From: DATDDB01 sp036524005
GTDB lineage: Bacteria > Pseudomonadota > Gammaproteobacteria > Burkholderiales > Gallionellaceae
NCBI GenBank assembly: GCA_036524005.1
Contig: DATDDB010000084.1
Location: 1 to 8,325, forward strand
Reading direction: 5' to 3'
Length of the DNA stretch: 8,325 nucleotides
The position numbers and the translations under genes were made by a program. The notes below the pieces were generated by a model. That model saw only the letters and a list, made by a program, of their open reading frames with translations. It did no database searches and was not told the DNA's origin. Below are positions 4,267 to 8,325 of the stretch, in pieces; position 1 is the stretch's first letter, and each line of letters opens with the position of its first letter.

Positions 4267-6877
4267 TCCGGATCATCTGCGGGAACTGAACCGCGCCCTT
4301 CGGCTGCTGAGTTCATGCAACCGCGTCCTGTTCCACGCCACGGATGAACAATCGCTGTTTTCCGATATATGCCGCCTGGTGGTGGAGACCGGCGGCTACA
4401 AGATGGCCTGGGTGGGGGTAGCGCAGCATGGCCGTGGCAAGCGCATCCAGCCGGTTGCGTCCTTCGGTTATGAAGAGGGTTATCTCGAGAGCATCCAGCT
4501 GACCTGGGCGGATACGGAACGCGGGCGCGGGCCGACCGGTTGCGCAATCAGGACCGGAAAGGTTCAGGTCAACCAGAATTTCCATACCAACCCTGCCTTG
4601 GCGCCCTGGCGCGAAATGGCCAGGGAACGCGGCTTCCAGTCCAGCGTGGCCCTGCCGCTGGCGAACGATGGCATCGTGCTGGGCGCGCTCACCATTTATT
4701 CCGAGGTGCCGGATGCTTTCAATCCGGAAGAGGTCAGCCTGCTCGATGAACTCGCGAACGACCTGGCATTCGGCATGGTCACGTTGCGGCACCACGCCGA
4801 ATCGCAAAGATTGCGCAGCGAGATCAAGCATGCCGAAGCGGAATTGCAGGGCAGCCGCGAAACATTCCGGATGGTGGTTGACTCCTCCCCTGCGGCCATC
4901 AACATCGTGCATGGCGACCGGCTGCTCTTCGTCAACCCCGCCATGGAGCGTCTTTCCGGCTACACCCGTGAAGAGCTGCTGCAGATGAATGTATCCGCGC
5001 TGCTCCACCCGGATTCGCGGCAAATCGTGGCAAGCAACATCGAGGCACGCCAGCGGGGCGATAACCTGCCCCGGCGCTATGAGATACAGCTGCTCACCAA
5101 ACGCGGAGAAACCCGCTGGATAGACGTATCGGCCGCCCGCATCATCTATGAAGGCAAGCCGTGCAGCCTGGGCACGCTGCTCGATGTCACCGCGCGCAAG
5201 CGGGCCGCGGAGGAGTTGAAGCTGGCCGCGCTGGTTTTCGAAAACGCCGGCGAGGGCGTGGTGGTGACTGACGAAAACAACCGGATCATCGCCGCCAATC
5301 CCGCATTCACCCAGATCACCGGCTACACCCTCGAGGAGGTCAAGGGCAAGAACCCCAAATTATTCAGCTCCGGCCGCCACGACCAGGCCTACTATCGCGC
5401 CATGTGGGAAGCGATCAATACCCTGGGCTACTGGCAGGGGGAAATCTGGGACCGCAACAAGAATGGGCAAATCCACGCCAAATACCTCACCATCAGCGTC
5501 ATCCCCGACCAGGACGGCCGCCCGCACCGCTACGTGGCGATGTTCACCGACATCACCCAGAAAAAACAATCGGAAGAGCTGATCTGGAGACAGGCCAACT
5601 TCGACAGCCTGACCGCACTGCCCAACCGCCAGATGTGCCACGACAGGCTGGAGCAGGAATCCAAAAAGAGCCACCGCACCGGCAAACCCATGGCGCTGCT
5701 GCTGATAGACCTGGACCGCTTCAAGGAAGTGAACGACACGCTGGGGCACCACAAGGGCGACACCCTGCTGGTGGAGGCCGCGCAGCGCATCACCGGCTGC
5801 GTGCGCGAATCGGACACGGTGGCCCGCCTGGGCGGCGACGAGTTTGTCGTCATCCTGTCCGAACTTGAGGATACCGACAGCATAGACCGGATCGCGCAGG
5901 AACTGGTCGACTCGCTCGCCGCCCCGTTCAGGCTCGGCAGTGACGAAGTCTATATCTCCGCCAGCATCGGCATCTCGCTCTACCCCAACGACACCACCAG
6001 ACTGGATGACCTGCTGAAGAATGCCGACCAGGCCATGTACTCGGCCAAAAATGCCGGGCGCAACGGCTACGGCTACTTCACCCCCGACATGCAGTTGGCC
6101 GCCCAGAAGCGCCTGCGCCTGGCGGGCGACCTGCGTAACGCGCTGGCCATGGAGCAGCTGCGCGTGCATTACCAGCCCATCGTCGAGCTGGCCACCGGCC
6201 ACATCCACAAGGCCGAAGCCCTGATCCGCTGGCAGCACCCGGAAAGGGGCATGATCGGCCCGGCGGATTTCATTCCGCTGGCCGAAGACACCGGGCTGAT
6301 CGTGCCCATCGGCGAATGGGTGTTCCGCGAGGCCGCGCAGCAGGCCATGCAATGGCGCAGCCGCCACCACCCATCGTTCCAGGTCAGCGTCAACAAGTCG
6401 CCGTCACAGATTCGCCACAATGGCAGCGGCCTGAAGTCATGGCCGGAACAGCTGCGCCAGCTGGACTTGGCGGGATCGGCCATTACCGTCGAAATCACCG
6501 AGGGGCAGCTGATGAATGCGGAGGCCAGCATCAACGAAAAACTTCAGGCCTTCCACCATGCCGGCATGCAGATCTCGATAGACGACTTCGGCACCGGCTA
6601 TTCCTCGCTGTCCTATATCCGGCAATTCGACATCGACTATCTCAAGATAGACCGCTCCTTCATCAGCAACCTGGAAAGCGAGCGAAACAACCAGGCCCTG
6701 TGCGAGGCCATCATCGTGATGGCGCACAAGCTGGGGATCAAGGTCATTGCCGAAGGAGTGGAAACGACTGCGCAGCGCGACCTGCTGCTGGCCTGGAGCT
6801 GCGATTACGCGCAGGGTTTCCTGTTCTCCAGGCCGGTGGCGGCGGAAGAATTCGAGCGGCTGCTGAAGCAGGGCTGA
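4247..6877 (+). CDS. GAF-PAS-PAS-GGDEF-EAL cyclic-di-GMP synthase/phosphodiesterase
   Basis: This 876-residue composite sensor enzyme joins two GTP into c-di-GMP (GGDEF) and hydrolyses c-di-GMP to pGpG (EAL). Order: GAF (about 30-180), short coiled linker, PAS (about 203-315), PAS (about 325-440), GGDEF (447-610), EAL (about 620-876). The active site GGDEF is intact at 529-533, metal residues lie in IDLDRFK (487-493), and the inhibitory I-site RESD is at 520-523, the usual five residues before. EAL residues are also complete: EAL 657-659, Asn716, Glu749 and Glu752, DDFGTGYSS (779-787), Lys800 and Asp802, AEGVET (835-840) and Gln856. Both activities are therefore possible. GAF and PAS presumably sense a small molecule or redox signal; no haem or flavin ligand is evident. 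There is no transmembrane segment, so it is cytoplasmic. Start 4247 is the only in-frame choice and lacks a Shine-Dalgarno; see the overlapping leader ORF. Outputs usually include biofilm and motility. Confidence 0.95.
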   Translation: MKAAHNNPDHLRELNRALRLLSSCNRVLFHATDEQSLFSDICRLVVETGGYKMAWVGVAQHGRGKRIQPVASFGYEEGYLESIQLTWADTERGRGPTGCAIRTGKVQVNQNFHTNPALAPWREMARERGFQSSVALPLANDGIVLGALTIYSEVPDAFNPEEVSLLDELANDLAFGMVTLRHHAESQRLRSEIKHAEAELQGSRETFRMVVDSSPAAINIVHGDRLLFVNPAMERLSGYTREELLQMNVSALLHPDSRQIVASNIEARQRGDNLPRRYEIQLLTKRGETRWIDVSAARIIYEGKPCSLGTLLDVTARKRAAEELKLAALVFENAGEGVVVTDENNRIIAANPAFTQITGYTLEEVKGKNPKLFSSGRHDQAYYRAMWEAINTLGYWQGEIWDRNKNGQIHAKYLTISVIPDQDGRPHRYVAMFTDITQKKQSEELIWRQANFDSLTALPNRQMCHDRLEQESKKSHRTGKPMALLLIDLDRFKEVNDTLGHHKGDTLLVEAAQRITGCVRESDTVARLGGDEFVVILSELEDTDSIDRIAQELVDSLAAPFRLGSDEVYISASIGISLYPNDTTRLDDLLKNADQAMYSAKNAGRNGYGYFTPDMQLAAQKRLRLAGDLRNALAMEQLRVHYQPIVELATGHIHKAEALIRWQHPERGMIGPADFIPLAEDTGLIVPIGEWVFREAAQQAMQWRSRHHPSFQVSVNKSPSQIRHNGSGLKSWPEQLRQLDLAGSAITVEITEGQLMNAEASINEKLQAFHHAGMQISIDDFGTGYSSLSYIRQFDIDYLKIDRSFISNLESERNNQALCEAIIVMAHKLGIKVIAEGVETTAQRDLLLAWSCDYAQGFLFSRPVAAEEFERLLKQG

Positions 6878-6896
6878 AAAACACCTGGGGGGAAAA

Positions 6897-6973
6897 TGGG
6901 GTGGCTAATGGGACTCGAACCCACGACAACCGGAATCACAATCCGGGGCTCTACCAACTGAGCTATAGCCACC
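6897..6973 (-). tRNA. tRNA-His (GTG anticodon)
   Basis: The minus strand folds as a full cloverleaf. The acceptor stem GTGGCTA/TAGCCAC is preceded by the extra G at position -1 (6973) that marks tRNA-His and opposes C73 (6900). The anticodon GTG is at 6939-6937. CCA is encoded (6899-6897). It is the third and last tRNA of the cluster. Its 3' end lies 19 bases from the stop codon of the converging c-di-GMP gene, and I see no terminator after it. Confidence 0.97.
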
Positions 6974-6994
6974 ATTGAAACGATCACGGGCATT

Positions 6995-7071
6995 TGGCGT
7001 GCCCGACAGGAATCGAACCTGTAACCCCCAGCTTAGAAGGCTGGTGCTCTATCCGGTTGAGCTACGGGCAC
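6995..7071 (-). tRNA. tRNA-Arg (TCT anticodon)
   Basis: The acceptor stem GTGCCCG/CGGGCAC, the anticodon stem CCAGC/GCTGG with loop CTTCTAA, and the T-arm GGTTCGATTCC are all present. The anticodon TCT is at 7037-7035 and reads the rare AGA/AGG arginine codons. CCA is encoded at 6997-6995. It is 21 bases upstream of tRNA-His and 51 bases downstream of tRNA-Pro, so all three are probably cut from one transcript. Confidence 0.97.
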
Positions 7072-7122
7072 ATTCCTGAAAACTCCTCGCGGAGCTGCGC
7101 ACACGCGCAATCCACGTTTGTC

Positions 7123-7199
7123 TGGTCGGGGTGGAGAGATTCGAACTCCCGACATCCTGCTCCCAAAGCAGGCGCGCTACCAGGCTACGCTACACCCCG
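7123..7199 (-). tRNA. tRNA-Pro (TGG anticodon)
   Basis: The acceptor stem CGGGGTG/CACCCCG, D-arm, anticodon loop TTTGGGA (anticodon TGG at 7165-7163) and T-arm are complete, with A73 and an encoded CCA (7125-7123). It is first in the Pro-Arg-His cluster, 35 bases after pgsA. A strong promoter immediately upstream would leave only a few bases of 5' leader for RNase P to remove. Confidence 0.97.
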
Positions 7200-7209
7200 A
7201 AAGGGCGGC

Positions 7210-7238
7210 ACTATACAGTGCCCGCACCAAAAAATCAA
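7210..7238 (-). promoter_or_regulatory. Sigma70 promoter of the tRNA cluster, stringent type
   Basis: On the minus strand TTGATT (7238-7233) and TATAGT (7215-7210) are exactly 17 bases apart. They are followed by the GC-rich discriminator GCCGCC (7209-7204) typical of stable-RNA promoters under ppGpp control. Transcription would begin near 7203, about four bases before mature tRNA-Pro. The -35 box includes the pgsA stop codon TGA (7237-7235). A 6-bp dyad, GGCACT/AGTGCC (7207-7212 and 7217-7222), spans the -10 box. Confidence 0.75.
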
Positions 7239-7825
7239 TTTTTCCCGCTGTTTTTGGCGTCGTTGCGCGCCATTTCCGGCCAGGCGAGCATGAGGTAATA
7301 GGCCATGGACCACAGGGTGAGCAGCGCGGCGATGTAGATCAGCCATCTTCCGGCCAAGTGGGTATCCACGCCGAACAGCTTTTCATGGTAGAGCAGGAAC
7401 AAGATGGCCAGCATCTGGAAGGTGGTTTTCACCTTGCCCAGCATGGAAACCGCCGTGCTCTTGCTCTCGCCGAGCTTGGCCATCCATTCGCGCAGGGCGG
7501 AAATGGCGATTTCGCGGCCGATGATGATGAAGGCAATGATGGGATTCAGCTGGCCAAAGCTCACCAGCATGATCAACGCCGCCGCGACCATCAGCTTGTC
7601 GGCGACCGGGTCGAGGAAGGCGCCGAAGGCCGAATGCTGGTTCAGCTTGCGCGCCGCGTAGCCGTCCAGCCAGTCGGTGATCGAGGCCAGCCAGAAAATG
7701 AACGTGCCAAGCACGTGCTTGTAGTGCAGGCTCAGGCTGACATCCGGCACATAGTAAATGCCGATGAACACCGGGATCAGCGCGATCCGCAGCAGCGTGA
7801 GGATGTTGGGAATATTGAAGGGCAT
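7235..7825 (-). CDS. pgsA: CDP-diacylglycerol-glycerol-3-phosphate 3-phosphatidyltransferase
   Basis: The 196-residue integral membrane enzyme condenses CDP-diacylglycerol with glycerol-3-phosphate to phosphatidylglycerophosphate, the committed step to phosphatidylglycerol and cardiolipin. The complete CDP-alcohol phosphatidyltransferase motif D-x2-DG-x2-AR-x8-G-x3-D-x3-D is present: Asp51, Asp54, Gly55, Ala58, Arg59, Gly68, Asp72 and Asp76 (starting DWLDGYAARK). Hydrophobic segments lie near 8-25, 37-50, 77-105, 133-146 and 160-182. The length and the N-terminus MPFNIPNILTLLRI are typical of PgsA. The start at 7825 has no strong Shine-Dalgarno. tRNA genes follow directly, as they follow pgsA in several other proteobacteria. 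The often-seen upstream neighbour uvrC is absent from the 500 bases that follow here. Confidence 0.96.
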   Translation of the reverse strand: MPFNIPNILTLLRIALIPVFIGIYYVPDVSLSLHYKHVLGTFIFWLASITDWLDGYAARKLNQHSAFGAFLDPVADKLMVAAALIMLVSFGQLNPIIAFIIIGREIAISALREWMAKLGESKSTAVSMLGKVKTTFQMLAILFLLYHEKLFGVDTHLAGRWLIYIAALLTLWSMAYYLMLAWPEMARNDAKNSGKN

Positions 7826-8052
7826 GGCGACATTTTAGTCGAATTCCCCTGACAAAAACAGGCGAAACTAATGCAGCCCGCATACTTAGCCGCAAGGCGC
7901 AAAGCGCAGCATGTTCGCCCGCGTGCGCAAGCTGCGCGGGCATCAACAAAAAACGTGCACGAAGTGCTCACAAAACCACCCTTCCCCTTATCCGCCACCG
8001 AGTAGCGCAGGCTGCAAAGGAGTTTTCGGCGAGCACTGTACGAGCTCCGCAG
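7826..8052. other. Gene-free stretch upstream of pgsA
   Basis: I see no convincing gene here. Minus-strand open frames crossing it are rich in Cys, Ala and Arg, overlap pgsA in another frame, and look like chance reading of GC-rich DNA. A stem of GCCCGCG (7917-7923) and CGCGGGC (7935-7941) with an 11-base loop stands out. The pgsA promoter must lie here, but I found no pair with good spacing. Confidence 0.5.
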
Positions 8053-8127
8053 CGGGGTACGGTGTGTGTGCCCCGCCAGGGCGAGTTGCGCAGCCGCCTG
8101 AGCAGCCGAGCAACGGAGGGTACCCCG
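8053..8127. repeat. Nested inverted repeats, left part of a dispersed repeat element
   Basis: CGGGGTAC (8053-8060) pairs with GTACCCCG (8120-8127), and inside it GTTGC (8085-8089) pairs with GCAAC (8110-8114). The GC-rich run ending CAGGGGTGGCGGATCGGGG leads straight into the hairpin at 8161. I recall similar strings between genes in many proteobacterial genomes as an unnamed dispersed repeat; this is memory, not a search result. Confidence 0.45.
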
Positions 8128-8160
8128 TCAGGGGTGGCGGATCGGGGTCGCCTTCTTTTG

Positions 8161-8192
8161 GTTACTTTTCTTGGCGAAGCAAGAAAAGTAAC
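8161..8192. repeat. Perfect 13-bp hairpin repeat
   Basis: GTTACTTTTCTTG (8161-8173) and CAAGAAAAGTAAC (8180-8192) are perfect inverted repeats around a six-base loop GCGAAG. This stem is a familiar dispersed intergenic palindrome in beta- and gammaproteobacteria. It may act as a transcript end or RNA-stability structure, or be a non-autonomous mobile element. A minor GCCGG/CCGGC stem (8198-8212) follows. Confidence 0.75.
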
Positions 8193-8266
8193 TTGCTGCC
8201 GGCAACTCCGGCGCTAAGTGTTGATCTCCGCCTGAACAATCAGGAAACACACCAATCCCCCCTCGC

Positions 8267-8288
8267 CCCCCCTTTTTACAAAGGGGGG
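8267..8288. repeat. C-run/G-run hairpin repeat
   Basis: CCCCCCTTT (8267-8275) pairs with AAAGGGGGG (8280-8288) around a four-base loop. The flanking AATCCCCCCTCG resembles another widespread intergenic palindrome family. It is distinct from the hairpin at 8161, so two unrelated repeat families sit side by side here. Confidence 0.65.
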
Positions 8289-8325
8289 AAGGTGCACGTC
8301 AGTGCAGCTGCCGATAAATCTTCTC

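Noticed and set aside
5360..6370. 336-codon minus-strand frame inside the c-di-GMP gene
   Set aside because: Such long antisense frames are expected in GC-rich coding DNA, and the plus strand here encodes the conserved PAS, GGDEF and EAL motifs.
6994..7293. 99-codon plus-strand frame reading MACPTGIEPVTPSLEG
   Set aside because: This is the familiar false protein made by reading tRNA genes antisense; the tRNA-Arg and tRNA-Pro cloverleaves explain it fully.
7118..7852. 244-codon plus-strand frame across tRNA-Pro and pgsA
   Set aside because: It is antisense to a clear tRNA and to a complete pgsA; its sequence (HPFAQGGNG and the like) is the typical mirror of a membrane-protein gene.
7826..7870. 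TAAAAT resembling a -10 box and TTGTCA resembling a -35 box before pgsA
   Set aside because: They are only 12 bases apart, and the -10-like box lies so close to the ATG that the message would be practically leaderless.
1..8325. CRISPR arrays, insertion sequences, integrases, toxin-antitoxin pairs, phage genes
   Set aside because: Looked for on both strands; no regularly spaced repeats, transposase motifs or paired small toxin/antitoxin frames were seen. A tRNA cluster is present, but no integrase or attachment-site duplicate is next to it.

Overview
The window looks like a chromosomal stretch of a betaproteobacterium. The evidence is the style of the GAF-PAS-PAS-GGDEF-EAL protein, pgsA followed directly by tRNA genes with encoded CCA ends, and dispersed palindromic repeats of a kind common in Proteobacteria. 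A Nitrosomonadales/Gallionellaceae-type genome is my best guess, but no marker here settles it. Base composition is uneven. A sampled 60-base line inside the outer-membrane gene (1921-1980) is about 42% GC, while one inside the cyclase gene (5761-5820) is about 72% GC.

Left half (1-3894): the first codons of a minus-strand gene run off the left edge. Then come five exported proteins of unknown function, each with a signal peptide. (i) An eight-cysteine protein (184-1056) made of two gap-free copies of one 121-residue module. (ii) A predicted outer-membrane beta-barrel protein (1531-2484) in AT-richer DNA. (iii) A small DUF4124-like protein with a C-terminal membrane helix (2612-2962). (iv, v) Two tandem paralogous periplasmic proteins on the minus strand (3017-3421 and 3487-3894). 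Sets iii and iv converge on a GC-rich hairpin that probably ends transcription from both sides. The intergenic gaps hold several dyads, a perfect 13-bp tandem repeat and candidate promoters.

Middle (4165-6877): a 33-codon open frame with a very good Shine-Dalgarno overlaps the start of a large composite cyclic-di-GMP enzyme, whose own start codon has none. This suggests translational coupling. The enzyme keeps intact GGDEF, I-site, EAL and metal-binding motifs, so it could both make and degrade c-di-GMP.

Right half (6897-8325): on the minus strand, pgsA (phosphatidylglycerophosphate synthase) is followed by tRNA-Pro(TGG), tRNA-Arg(TCT) and tRNA-His(GTG). A near-consensus sigma70 promoter with a GC-rich discriminator sits between pgsA and the tRNAs, and its -35 box contains the pgsA stop codon. 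The tRNA cluster and the c-di-GMP gene converge with a gap of only about 19 bases. The last 500 bases carry no convincing gene and hold dispersed repeat elements.

I found no CRISPR array, insertion sequence, toxin-antitoxin pair or phage module. The best candidates for something undescribed are the duplicated eight-cysteine protein, the leader ORF of the c-di-GMP gene, and the paralogous secreted pair.
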